Below are positions 51,400 to 62,698 of a stretch of DNA of 64,000 bases, piece by piece. The position numbers and the translations under genes are program-made. The notes beneath the pieces were generated by a model that saw only the letters and a list, made by a program, of their open reading frames with translations, ran no database searches and had not been told where the DNA came from. Location: assembly GCA_949130485.1 (NCBI GenBank), contig OX422191.1, forward strand, positions 4,465,754 through 4,529,753, in the 5' to 3' direction. Each line of letters begins with the position of its first letter. Positions within the stretch are counted from its first letter, which is position 1. Origin of the DNA: Agelas oroides. Its lineage: Eukaryota; Porifera; Demospongiae; Agelasida; Agelasidae.

Positions 51400-54300
51400 T
51401 TAAATAGAGCCATAAGTATACACAGGTGTCATCCTTCTCTGTGCACCATCAACCAGTTCTTTGTTTTCTGGAGAATCATCAATGTTTTGTTCTCGCACAG
51501 TGCTTAGTGGGGATTCATATTTCAATGGATTTATCAGTCGGTCTGGCAGGGTGTCGATATCATACTCCTCTTCTTCTTCAACTTGATGTACACATCTCAT
51601 TAATCTCAAACCTGTGCACTTTCTCTTCAGGGATTGGGTTATACCAGTCACATTCACCAACTTAAAGGCAAGGATCCCAAGGAATGTTGTGAATGCTACA
51701 GAGACAGAGGTGTACCCAGCTGCAAGCTGACTAGGTTGATTTCCTCCTGTGAGTTTTATGTGATAGGTGGCAGCAGATAAGAGAATCAAATTCAGAGCAA
51801 ATGAACCTTCCAGGGCATCCAAACACCAGTTTTTGTAGACCCCACCACTGACCCAGGCCCATACTACAAGCATCCCGGTTCCAACTAAAATTGCTAGCAG
51901 GTTGATACTGAGTTCTTGCTGAGGATTGAAGGCAAAGATTAAAAGAAGAACAAAGCGAAGCACAAGCAGCAGTCCAGGCCAGTAACGATACTTTGCTTTG
52001 TATGGAGCATGATATGAATCCATGAAAGGTTTCAGCCTGGCATTGTTTACCCATGAGAAAAGCCTCAGGTGGGATATTGCCTGCAGCCACTGGCCAAAGA
52101 GAAGCAATAGAGTATATGGAAGGAAGAGGAAGAGGAAGACAAGCACTGCCACTATAAAGAGTGGAATGTGTTTGCCAACAAGATAGTCAACACTTGCATC
52201 ATACAGCCATACTCCTCTGTTGTAGTTTGGATATTCAAGGTAGGCGATATAAATTGCAGAAATTAATGTGCGGAGGATCTTTGTATATGAGAGGAGGATA
52301 AGTGTTGCCAAGACAGACACCGGGTTGTTGCCTAGCAGCTTTGCAAAGCTATGTGAGAAATAGCTGCTAAGGAAGATCACAATTCCTACTAATACCCAAA
52401 TATATACAGGAAACACAAACTGCAACCATGTTTTGCTGTAGGCATCCATTCCATCAAAGAAGCATGTTTCAATACCAAAGTCAAGGTTTAGCCACGCAAT
52501 GAAAACTGAAAATGCATCAGTAGATTCAACTGGTAGAAAGATGGTATGATTCACTCCAAGAATGTTGGCATAGAACACTAAACCACTCAGTGTTCCTGTG
52601 GCCACTGTCAGTTTGAGGACAAGGAGCAAGACAACCAGTGCTACACCCATTACTGCAAAAGAAATGATCAAGGCAAGATGGCTGTTGTTGCATTGCTTAC
52701 AATGTGAAGTACCTAATACTAAACTGTAACCTTCCTTACAATGTCCACACAAGAGGCCGGATCTGTTATAAGCACACTGTAAGTCTGTGTTGTTGAGAGG
52801 AAAAACCACTGTTTGAGAGACACAGTAGTCAAAGGGGCAATGTGGGTGGAGAATCAGTCCATGAGATTGATTATCATATCCAACCCAAAAGTATTGGTTT
52901 GAACCATGTGTTATTCTTCCCAATCCATTTGTTATGTAGCATTGATTTGTATACCTTTCAAGTCTTTGCTCACACACACAAGAACTTGCTGACTGAGAAA
53001 GACGAAATCCAGGTGGGCAGTTCCGATACATGATCAAGTTAAATTTCAGTTTATCACTAAATGTTGAACATGTACCATCTGCATACAACACTAGGGTCAC
53101 AAAGGAAGACAAGGAGAAGACAGTGTAGTTGAGTGTGGTGCAAGTGTTATTTGCTTGTTGGAAGTATTGAAAACCTCTAACTTTTCCTCCAGATTCCACT
53201 GGAATGTTGTATACTGCATTACTGAGTATGCGACTTCTGACTGCTGCAGCAACTGTTCCATTTCGTTGTCCAACTGCAACCACTGAAACTTGAAACGTTT
53301 CACCAGGATACACAGCATGTGTAATGTCTGATTTACTGCAGTTTGGATGGTTGTTTTTACACGGGCAGATATGAAATGGGTCCGAAGTAATACTTGAAGT
53401 TGTGTTGTCATCTTCAATATGGGTTATCATGTCAAACACCTTACCAGAATTATACAAATCCAGGCCAGTGAGTTTGCAGTTATCTATTGCACCACCATAT
53501 AACACACTTCCTGCTGCATCAGCAGAGTTGTTCTTGAAAACAAGTTGGACACTGATACCATTGGAAAGGTTCTGGCCAGGGAGTTGAAAGAAACATTCTT
53601 CCTTGGCTTTCAGGTGAGTACAGTAAATGAAGGGGTTATCAGTAGTAAAGATGGATCCCCCTAAAGTTGCATGATTCTTTTCCCAATGTACAGTTGTGTT
53701 AGGCGAAATGGAACATGTAGAATTAGTCAAAAACATTGCACCTCCCCAAAGCAGACTGTAGTTGTTAGTAAAGCGAATGTTTCCTTTGAACATTAGTGTG
53801 GTACCAAATGCGATGATAGCTCCTCCCATATATCCAGCCATGTTTCTGCTGAAAGTGCTGGTTTCAGTAAAGAAAAGTACACTGTCTGATGTGCAAATTG
53901 CACCACCTATCAATGCTGAGTTATCACTAAAGTAACTTGTAGTGAAGCTAAGTGATGAGTTTGTTGCACTGATTGCACCACCACAAGCTAAAACCTTTGA
54001 CTTCTCAGTAAAGTGGTTGGTTTCAGTGAAGTTCAGTGAGCTCTCTGGTGCACAGAAAGGCTCATTCTCAATAGAGAAACTGTTTGTATTGCTCATGAAA
54101 TGGATGATTCCACTGGAACTCAGATTGGAGTTGACCATGTAGATTCCTGCTGCACCATAAATAAACGCACTATTAGCAAGGAAGGTTGTGTTCCCAGTGA
54201 ATATTAGGTTGCTGCTGAGAGCAGTGATACCTCCTCCTCCAAAACATTGGTTACAATGGTTATGTGTAAACTCACTGTTACCCGCTAGTGTTATAATGTT

Positions 54301-54798
54301 GGAGTTATTCACTAGAAGTGCAGTGCCAAGGTTGTAATGGAAAGAGCAGTTAACTAGTTCAACATATTCCGTCAAGTCCAAAAGCACTGCATATCTGTTT
54401 GTACTTTGACTACTATAATACCTACCACAAGAGGTGAAAGCTAAGGAGTATACTCTGAAGTTCACCAATCTTGTAAAAAGTAAGCCAACTGGCCCACTGC
54501 AAACAACTATTGCATTTTTGCCTGAAGAAGATTCTCCATGCATGATCAGCCTGTCTACGTTGGCAACTTCAATGTTAATATTGAGAACATGGTCACCTGG
54601 CAAGAACACCATAGTGGTGTTTGAAGTGAAATACCGTTCAGCTTCTTGTGCATACTCAGAGAGTGTGGCACAATGGGTTGAATTGTGAGGGCAGGATGAA
54701 CATGAGGTGGCAGCAGTTTGTGTGACACAGTACACATTTTCAGCAGAGCAGTAGGAGAGAGCGGTAATGAGCACAAGAACAAGTGTGAACTGAGCCAT
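51400..54798 (-). CDS. Beta-helix ectodomain plus eight-pass membrane protein, intact
   Basis: The ATG at 54798 is the first true ATG in a 1132-codon open frame. A signal peptide (MAQFTLVLVLITALSYCSA) gives Cys-rich ENVYC. From about residue 50 to 440, degenerate repeats of about 22-25 residues carry 'GGAI' or 'GGGI' and 'F.gN..F..N.a' motifs. This is a right-handed beta-helix pattern like the chlamydial-type polymorphic-membrane-protein repeat. A Cys-rich region follows (CPPGFRLS..CVC; YNRSGLLCGHCKEGYSLVLG, C-x-x-C). Then about eight membrane spans lie at residues about 707-1045, and a tail with EEEEEYDIDTLPDRL. Many N-glycosylation sequons face outside. A ligand-binding or recognition receptor is plausible; no function is known. 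The sequence CTTTTCCACAG just upstream could be a 5'-UTR intron acceptor. It seems to be intronless in the coding region. Confidence 0.85.
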   Translation of the reverse strand: MAQFTLVLVLITALSYCSAENVYCVTQTAATSCSSCPHNSTHCATLSEYAQEAERYFTSNTTMVFLPGDHVLNINIEVANVDRLIMHGESSSGKNAIVVCSGPVGLLFTRLVNFRVYSLAFTSCGRYYSSQSTNRYAVLLDLTEYVELVNCSFHYNLGTALLVNNSNIITLAGNSEFTHNHCNQCFGGGGITALSSNLIFTGNTTFLANSAFIYGAAGIYMVNSNLSSSGIIHFMSNTNSFSIENEPFCAPESSLNFTETNHFTEKSKVLACGGAISATNSSLSFTTSYFSDNSALIGGAICTSDSVLFFTETSTFSRNMAGYMGGAIIAFGTTLMFKGNIRFTNNYSLLWGGAMFLTNSTCSISPNTTVHWEKNHATLGGSIFTTDNPFIYCTHLKAKEECFFQLPGQNLSNGISVQLVFKNNSADAAGSVLYGGAIDNCKLTGLDLYNSGKVFDMITHIEDDNTTSSITSDPFHICPCKNNHPNCSKSDITHAVYPGETFQVSVVAVGQRNGTVAAAVRSRILSNAVYNIPVESGGKVRGFQYFQQANNTCTTLNYTVFSLSSFVTLVLYADGTCSTFSDKLKFNLIMYRNCPPGFRLSQSASSCVCEQRLERYTNQCYITNGLGRITHGSNQYFWVGYDNQSHGLILHPHCPFDYCVSQTVVFPLNNTDLQCAYNRSGLLCGHCKEGYSLVLGTSHCKQCNNSHLALIISFAVMGVALVVLLLVLKLTVATGTLSGLVFYANILGVNHTIFLPVESTDAFSVFIAWLNLDFGIETCFFDGMDAYSKTWLQFVFPVYIWVLVGIVIFLSSYFSHSFAKLLGNNPVSVLATLILLSYTKILRTLISAIYIAYLEYPNYNRGVWLYDASVDYLVGKHIPLFIVAVLVFLFLFLPYTLLLLFGQWLQAISHLRLFSWVNNARLKPFMDSYHAPYKAKYRYWPGLLLVLRFVLLLIFAFNPQQELSINLLAILVGTGMLVVWAWVSGGVYKNWCLDALEGSFALNLILLSAATYHIKLTGGNQPSQLAAGYTSVSVAFTTFLGILAFKLVNVTGITQSLKRKCTGLRLMRCVHQVEEEEEYDIDTLPDRLINPLKYESPLSTVREQNIDDSPENKELVDGAQRRMTPVYTYGSI

Positions 54799-54849
54799 CT
54801 GTGTTGAAATAACTGTGGAAAAGGAGAAGTTTTTAGAGATTGAAGGCAC

Positions 54850-56370
54850 ATGTCTTTCAGAAAAGAAGCCACATATTGATAAGTCACAAGCAGATACTCA
54901 GTGGTGGATCTAGGATAAGGTCCAGGTCCCCCCTCCCTGCCGGAAGCACTCAAAATCGCACTGCGATAGTCTAAAAGTAGCTACCATAACACTTGTCAAA
55001 ACGTTGGCAAGTTATTTTCCGAGCTCAAGTTGGTAACAGATAACCTTCTCTTCATATGAGTTCATAACATGCAGGCTCTTCCACTGGCATCTACAGGCAT
55101 CATCCATCAAGCACTCGAGTATTTAATATCGCTGGTGTTTTTAGCACCTGTAACCTCATTTCCAGTCAGATGAATATTTTGTCAGTTGCTTGGACTTTTG
55201 TTACAAGCCAAAAAAATATAAAAAAAATAGCTAAATAAAACTAGCCAACCAAGGTGACAGTAACAGCTGCTGTAATTGTAGCTATTCTACTAAACTACAG
55301 TGATCATGGAACGCACATAAACAGTGAGAACTTCAGAGACGGAGCTGAGTGCTGAGCTAGTACACACATACATGTATCTCAGTGTGACTAGTTTCACTCA
55401 CAGTCTCATAAGAGTTTATAGCTATATGGACAGAGATTTTACCATTTAATCCATAACTGAATGACTGACAGAAAGAGGGCAAAACCAACAATACTCTACC
55501 CCACATCGTTCATACATGAAGATGAAATCACACAGTGATAGTATACAGACAACTTTAACCTGATCAATATCATGAGGTGCTACATTATCTGCCCTGCATT
55601 CACTTCTGAAACAATGAGCACTGATGTAGCCTCTCCCAAATAAAACTACCTTCTGAATAGAGCAGATGTGTTCCTTCAGTATAACTCTTGAACTCCAAGT
55701 TGATACCGAGCAAGTAGCTGGCTTCTAGGTATAATCAGACACACATTGGCCCTCACAGCTAGGCATCATATGTGCCGCCCATCATGTGTGCCAGTCAACA
55801 CTATAGCTGTCAGCTGACTCTGAGGTCATAAATTAGCTGTACTTGTGTAAACATGATGATGTAACGTGAGTGCTATCTGATGATCTGCTATAGTCTATGT
55901 GCAATGCTAGTCTGGATCCCAGACCCTTCCCTCTGGAATGGTCTGGGGTCCAGACTAGTGCAATGCTGGATCTTTGTATAGGGGTTAACTTAATGGGGAG
56001 GGCCTGGGGCTTGCCACTCATGCTGTCCTACCAAAGCTAGGAATCTGTGCATCAGCATCAAAATGAAATTGGCGCCAGCAACTGAAGAGCAGATACAGCA
56101 GATGAATTTGCTCTCTCTCACCCACACCTGGAGAAGCAAGCAAGATTGGATGTGACAACCAGGGGGAGTTAAGACCAGAAGCAGTAGAGGATACCTACCT
56201 GGTCTTAACAGGACCCCAATCCATTACGAGGCTCATTCCGATGTGCAGGCACCAACACCAAGTAACCAAAACTGGTTTAAATTGCTCTTGTGGTTTCACA
56301 TTACAGACTGTATAGTATTCCTAAACTAAGATAGGTCTATGCCCTACTTTGGCAATCTACAAAATCCACT
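54850..56370. other. Region between the beta-helix gene and its inverted relic
   Basis: No coding exon seen. It should hold the promoter and 5'-UTR exon of the beta-helix gene, but no specific element can be named. A 51-bp palindrome lies at 55907-55957. Confidence 0.4.
55907..55957. mobile_element. 51-bp palindrome with 8-bp target duplication
   Basis: CTAGTCTGGATCCCAGACC and GGTCTGGGGTCCAGACTA pair with two mismatches. GTGCAATG flanks both sides (55899-55906 and 55958-55965). It has the same length and layout as the 39.85 kb element but a diverged arm sequence. Confidence 0.8.
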
Positions 56371-56375
56371 GAACT

Positions 56376-57795
56376 AGTTAACTGCTCCTTCCATGACAAA
56401 CTTGGCACTACACTTACATAGTCAGTAACACCAACATTATTCTAGCAGAGAACAATATATTCATACATAACCACTGTGAGTATAACTCGTGTGCAGGAGG
56501 AGGTGGTATTGCTGCTCTCAGTACCAACCTAACTGGATTTGCTAGAAACACAACCTTCGGCTTCCTTGCAACATTTGGAAGTAGTGCAACATTTGGAGCC
56601 ACAGGAATCTACATGATCAACTGTAGCCAGGTTTCCACCAAAATATTCACCCACAGTTCAAACACAGGATACTTTGTCAAATTGACAGTACTCCTCCTGC
56701 TGGAGCAATCTGGGCATCAGGAAGTTCACTACACTTCACTGAAACCAGCAACTTTATCATCAACTCTGCTGGTGCAATCTATGCAGAATGTGATACTGTA
56801 CTCAGCTTTAATGAAACCAGTATTGGCAACTCAGCAGACAATCGTATTTCTGGTGCAATTGCAGTAACAAATATTTTCACCGGAAGTATTAAATTTAATT
56901 TTAACTCAGGGATTTTGATAATGGTATTGCTGGTGCAATTGTAGCATGTAGGAGTAAGTCATATACAAATTTTACTGGAACTATATTTTTTAGCTATAAC
57001 TCAGGATTTATTGTTTCTCATGGTGCAATCCACACACTCCCACCAGGTAATCAAAATTTTGGGTTTTGTGTACACACTTACTGTACTTAGCTTCACTGGA
57101 AACAACACTTTCAGCAACAACTCTGGAACTTCATGATCAGCTGGTGCTGTCTGCACAGCCGACAATGCAGTGTTGAGCTTGAATGGAACTAGTACCATCG
57201 AGAGCAACAAAAATGGAGCCATCTCTGCAAGTGATACCACACTGGTACTCAATGGAATGATTAGCTTTACTAACAATAAAGGTAGTAATAGCTATGTGGA
57301 TGGTGGCAGTGGAGGTGGAGATAATTCAACTCTCTTCATTTTGCCCGACACAACTGTAAATTGGGACAACAATCATGCAAATCTTAGAGGAGCAATCTAT
57401 GTTTTTGATGATAATTCTAACCCAGTTATTACTGTAGTCAAGTTCAGTTTAAAGTCAAAGGAGAATGTTTCTTTCAACTCCCTGGCCAGAATCTGCCTAA
57501 TGGTGCTGATGTTCAACCTGTTTTCAAGAACAACTCTGCTGATATAGCAGGAAGTGTGTTATATGGTGGTGCAATAGATAACTGCAAACTCACTGGTCTG
57601 TACTCATACAGCTCTGGAGAAATGTTTGAGACGTTGGTCCACATTGAAGATGACAACTGAATACAAACTCAAGTATCTCCTCTACACAATTTGGTCTATG
57701 CCCGGGTGAAGCCTCTGGAAAACAAAGAATTATTAAATGGGGTACAGAGAAGAATAATTCCAGTGTATATACCTTTGGCTCTATTGACTAGCTTT
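56376..57795 (+). pseudogene. Inverted, decayed paralogue of the beta-helix gene lacking the membrane part
   Basis: On the plus strand, pieces in changing frames match the 51.4-54.8 kb protein in order. They are 'LVNCSFH' and 'GGGGIAALSTNLTG', 'GATGIYMINCS', a repeat region with GAISASDTTLVLNGMISFTN, 'DTTVNWDNNHANLRGAIYVF', and 'SVLYGGAIDNCKLTGL' with 'HIEDDN'. A stop follows (57658). The next homologous text is the very end of the parent protein ('ENKELLNGVQRRIIPVYT'). The Cys-rich and all eight membrane segments are therefore missing by one deletion. Several stops and frameshifts make it a pseudogene, although the GAIS...VNWDNN stretch is still open for 125 codons. Confidence 0.75.
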
Positions 57796-58085
57796 GTTGC
57801 TGTATAGCTACACCTGTAGTATAATAGTAAAACCACTGTTTTTGTGTGGAAAAACAATTTTTGTGTACCTGCGGTCACAAATAAAATCCAGGATTTGTAT
57901 TTTATTTGCTTTAATGTTCTGTCTGGAAACTGATTTAGTAGTAATGTGATGACTCAATATAATGTACCCAGCATAATCAGAGACTCTCTCATTGACATAG
58001 TTCAATTAGCTAGTCCAACAATAAGCAAAACGACAAGGTAACGAGACACAATGAGGATAGTCAAACAGTCAGGTTTGTGACAGTG

Positions 58086-58670
58086 CAGGCCCGTAGGCAG
58101 GATTTTTGGAAGGGGGTTACATGGATGTCTTAATGGTATGCATGCATGCATGCATAAGCATGCAAGACTAGGGGGGTCTGGGAGCATGCTCCCCCAGGAA
58201 ATTTAGATGCTCTGAGATTGCTTCTGAGGCCATTTTGGGACAGAAGCAGAGCGGAGTTCATGGCTCGCGGAGTATTGCATCCATTTTTTGGTTCTCCACG
58301 TATGCATTTGCTAAGCCAGCTGACTTCGAATTTCCAAGAGAGAAGGTACTAAGGTTGGCAGAACAGCAGGTGGGGTGACATCGCTAGATGGACAACTGGT
58401 GAACTCTCGAGCGCCTGAAATAGCGATTTGTTTACGCACTTATGCACGCGCGCGTTCTTTCATCGCAGCGGCGTAAACAGCTTACGCGCGCGTTCCTCGC
58501 TGGTCCTCCATGAACAAACTCGCATCAGACTTGTTTGGACGGCGGTGATTCTCAATAGCAGCGAGACTAGTGGCCCACCTTCATACAGTAGGGCACTTTA
58601 AAATATGCAGTTAAGCGGTGTATATAAAATCTTCTGGAGGCCAAAAGGGGGGTTCGAGCGAACCCCCTCG

Positions 58671-58701
<31 letters not shown>

Positions 58702-58715
58702 TGCATACGGGCCTG
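58086..58715. mobile_element. 630-bp poly-C MITE with 5-bp CAGTG duplication
   Basis: The ends CAGGCCCGTAGGCAGG (from 58086) and CCTGCATACGGGCCTG (to 58715) pair 15 of 16. CAGTG flanks both sides (58081-58085, 58716-58720). The interior has CpG-rich segments (GCACGCGCGCG), a G-rich/C-rich pair and a C31 run (about 58671-58701). A relative lies at 23.7-24.1 kb. Confidence 0.8.
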
Positions 58716-59179
58716 CAGTGACAACATCAATCTAGACTGTGTAGGTATAGCATGTAGCTATTTGAATTAGCTAAATCGTGTGCTTGTTGCTTACTAAATC
58801 ATTCAATTATTGACTGTGAGCCCATCTGAAAATCAACCATGTTTTGTGATTTTGGTGTGCTTGTGTAAATTTGTGTTTACCTCTTTAGAATCCTACAACA
58901 TAATTATGGACATCGGACTTGTCCTGTTGGACACGGCAAGAATGTGCCATAACTCCAAGCAATTTGGATTTATATGCCTCTGAACATCCATGCATTGACT
59001 GCACACTGAATTAAATGGAACACTGCAATGAGCTAATATGTACATAGTCTTATTTGAGGCTCCTCCCCACCTTTGTCTCATTTGTAGGAGGAACCTTGGA
59101 ACAATGCTGCTAATAGCTACACTGATTTATTATTAATTAACTGTTTCATGCAATCACATGATCCCTTTACATTTGTGTG

Positions 59180-59232
59180 TAGCCTTGTCCCTAGGCTCTC
59201 CGCCCACATACAAGAGCCTGGGAGCAAGGCTA
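59180..59232. mobile_element. 53-bp palindrome with perfect 9-bp target duplication
   Basis: TAGCCTTGTCCCTAGGCTCT and AGAGCCTGGGAGCAAGGCTA form the arms. ATTTGTGTG flanks both sides (59171-59179, 59233-59241). Confidence 0.85.
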
Positions 59233-59748
59233 ATTTGTGTGTTGCTCACAGTTTACTGGCTGCACAGTACTGTCTTTTTGCTTTTATACACACAAATAGA
59301 TATAGACTTATTATATATAGTTAGTTAATTATCCAATGGAATAGGTTACAGGTAATAAACCTATCTAGCATGCTTCCCTGGAACCAAAAAAGTACGAGTT
59401 TACATGAATGAGATACAAGACAATAAAGGTATATAAAAGACATACTATTGACTCCTTACTTACTGAGTTGTTTAAATTGATATGCAACACAGCCAACAAA
59501 ACGCTTACATAAGACTATTTTCCACATCACAGTGTCTGGGTAGAGAGTATTATAGGGTACCAGTTGCTGGCTGAGAACCTTGACAATAGTAAGGTTGTGT
59601 AGTAGAAAACTGGAAACTGAAAACAGAAATGGAAACACAACCTCTTAGCTGTTGTAGTCCTAGCAAGATTTGCACGTTGTTGGCTTTCATTCCTAGGCAT
59701 CCCAGTGCTCTCCCTGCCTCCAGTTCTTGATCAGTTGCTTTGCTAGTC

Positions 59749-59829
59749 TAGCCTCGTTCCCAGGCCTTTGCTGGCCCCAGTATCAGTATTGGCAAATACT
59801 GGGGGCAACAATGGTTGGGACTGAGGCTA
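59749..59829. mobile_element. 81-bp member of the TAGCCTCG family
   Basis: TAGCCTCGTTCCCAGGCC at the left; TTGGGACTGAGGCTA at the right, with CCCCAGTAT and ATACTGGGGG pairing inside. No target duplication is visible. Confidence 0.65.
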
Positions 59830-60253
59830 ATGTACCAGGTGCTTATGTAAAATAGGACCTGGGTATGAAGCCATCATTTGCTCACATACTGCTTAAGCGA
59901 TCCAAACTGGAAGTTGGGGAAGGTTTAGAAAAGAGGCTGTGAGAGTAGGAATGTTGGCCTTGTCCCAAGACCAACAGGTTACTCTTGTGGAAATAGTGTC
60001 ATACCCAGACCCTCTCACATGTGAACCAGTCTAGATTGCAACATTGCTTCCCACAGGTGTGCTAGTTAGTCAAGTAATCACAAAGCACAGGGCACGAGTA
60101 AAGGCAAAGCACATGACTCATATAAAATAGAACCGTAGAATACAAGAGTAATGACAAAGCAAACTATTCATGTGTCCGTAAAGAAAGCATTGTAGCAGTG
60201 ACCAGGTGTTTTTTTCCATTTCCTGTATTTCCCTATGTCCTCAGGACAAACCC

Positions 60254-60360
60254 CATGAAGTGAATGAAAGTATCCCATAAGGTGAATGAAAGTATCCCAT
60301 GAGGTGAAAGGACACACCCCATAAGGTGAATGCATGAGGTGAAAGGACACACCTCAAGGT
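60254..60360. repeat. Minisatellite, GTGAATGAAAGTATCCCAT units
   Basis: About five units of roughly 22 bp built from AGGTGAATGAAAGTATCCCAT and AGGTGAAAGGACACACCCCAT variants. Confidence 0.75.
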
Positions 60361-60439
60361 GATGTACGATATACACCCCAAAGATACAGCTCATTATCAG
60401 TGCCCCCAGCGGATATATTGTACACCCACTATGCTGCAT

Positions 60440-61580
60440 TTTACTATTATAAATTTGCCATGCTGATCATGCAATAACAATTTTGTGCTGCTTCTGAAAT
60501 TGATGTTATATCCATAGTTATACAAGAACATTAAAAGTATAAGTGAATACTGTACAATCCTAAAGAAACACCTCGCTAGCTAGCTCCATAGAACAACAAT
60601 TAAATAACAACCTTTTAAACTAGTAACCAGCTTCTGCGTAGAAAGGGGCAATGGCTGTGAAAACTTCATACAAAACACACAGTGTTAAAAAAAAAGAAAA
60701 GGTGCCTTGCACTCTTTTTGGATAGAAAATGTCAAAGACATAGTAACAAGCAATTAGATCGATGATTGCATCCAGTAACTACTTGCTCTCACAGATAACC
60801 TACTAAATCATTGTCTTGTACCATGACCACCCTATAGCGATTGTGTTTTGTCTGATCCTTGCAGGCATGTGACATTGGTGTCGATAGGGAAATAAGCAAA
60901 GTTGCTTAGTCAGCTCCCTACATTGTACAGACTTGAAGAGCCAGATCAGAAAATGTGCAATTTTTTATTGCATGTGAGAGGTGGCACCTCCAGTAGTAGT
61001 TCGGCTGTCACATTTACGTTCCTAGCTATGTCTGACACATTTGTGCCGAATGCTAACAGTGTGAGGAATTCACTTGCTGTGTTGTGAGTGATAACAAGTT
61101 TGCACTCAGCTGTTGTGTGCATTTCGATAAGCATTGTGTAGTGTGTCGCATTTGGTACAGTAGAACATATTAGTCAGGTCTGCCACTGCATAAAAATAGA
61201 AAATGCACCTATTATAACATGATGGATCTAAACTAGCAGAAGAAACTTGGTTTCTGTGAATCTAATTGAGCGGAAGCCAGATTACATTTTCTGTTTAGTT
61301 ACCAGTTTGAGCAACAGCTCCAAAACAATACGATGTGAGTGCTCTGTGGTAGAAATAAGCACATCAATCATCACACATTTTGCACTAATGCAGAAAGATA
61401 CATTACTGAGTCAGTTAGCATGCAATATCATGACTTATTGCACGGGTGGGCACCAACAATTTTACAAGCCGAAGGTGAATGAAAGTACAACTAACTTACA
61501 AAGTACTGAGTCACTCCCCCTTCGAGCATATCAATTCTAATTAAGAAGCCCGCACTGACCGCAGACACCTACAGGACAAC
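60440..61580. other. No gene recognised
   Basis: AT-rich DNA with short frames on both strands. Nothing else is visible before the retroelement relic. Confidence 0.35.
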
Positions 61581-61586
61581 TTTACC

Positions 61587-62560
61587 CTCCGTCCCTCATC
61601 CAGCAGCTGGTCGTCCCCATTGCACATGGTACCGAAGAAGACGCCAGGTGATTGGCACCCTTGCGGAGACTACTGCGCACTAAACAATGCCACAGTCCCG
61701 GATCGCTACCCTATGCCACATATTCAGGATTTAGCCACATCACTCCACGGTGCCACCATCTTTTCGAAGATTGATCTGGTGTGAACATATCACCAGATCC
61801 CTGTTGAGCCCACAGGCATTCGTAAGACACCAGTCACAACCCCATTCGAACTTTTTGAGTTTCTCCGGATGCCATTTGGACTCAGGAATGCAGCACAGAT
61901 GTTTCAGCACTTCATGAACAATGTTCTCGTGACATTCACTTCTGTTTCGTATACATTGATGACCTGTTGTTCGCCAGCTCCAGCCCAGAGGAGAACAAGG
62001 AACACTTACTCCAGGTGCTTGAATGTTTAAATGCTCACGGCATCCTCATCAACCCACAGAAGTGTATTTTCGGAGTTGACAGCTTGGACATCCTCGGACA
62101 CCACGTCGACCATCACCCAACACTCAAAGGAAGCTATGTGAGTTCCTTGGTCTTGTTAATATCAGAAATTTCCAGGGAGCAGACAACGCTGTAGCAGACA
62201 CACTGTCTAGGATCAGGGCCAATGCTCTTCACCCCCTGTTATTGATTTCCCAGCCATGGCCAGGGCGCAACAAGAAGACCCACAAGTCACTCAGTTACAG
62301 TCTTCACCACACTCATCCCCACCCCCCTGGTCATGACTGGCAGCACAATCCTGTGCGATGTGTCCACCGGAACCCCTCGCCCATTGGTCCCAGCTAGTTG
62401 GTGCCGCACCATGTTTGACTCCCTCCACGCATTGTGACACCCAGGCATACGAGCAACCCAGTGCCACCTGACTGCCAGGTATGTGTAGCCAGGGCCTCCG
62501 TGTATTATATTGAACCGAAGAACAAAAAACACTAGCCATATATAGGTTACCCTCGTCAAA
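61587..62560 (+). pseudogene. Ty3/gypsy retrotransposon polymerase relic
   Basis: The frame from about 61590 gives '[20 protein letters not shown]', the opening of a gypsy reverse transcriptase. It continues through '[20 protein letters not shown]', 'FSKIDLV', a stop, and 'RMPFGLRNAAQMFQHFM'. After a frameshift the catalytic-site region appears with 'FASSSPEENKEHLLQVLECL' and 'DILGHHVD' (61967-62130). At about 62170 the text jumps to 'DNAVADTLSRI', the end of RNase H, so most of RNase H is deleted. The integrase zinc-finger approach ('GIRATQCHLTARYV') ends near 62500. No LTR, gag or complete integrase is seen. Confidence 0.8.
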
Positions 62561-62698
62561 ATTAACCCTTTAATGTCGAAATTGAACTTTTAACTCCTTT
62601 GGCGATTTCTCCACCGTGAGTTCGAGGAGTGGTCATAAACAGCCCGAACTGCAAGACTAGGTAAAAAGAACAGACATAAAGTGTAATGCAAAACGAGG

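Noticed and set aside
53097-53417. Second-frame ORFs within the beta-helix gene
   Set aside because: They are overlaps of the 1132-codon frame without start context or homology.
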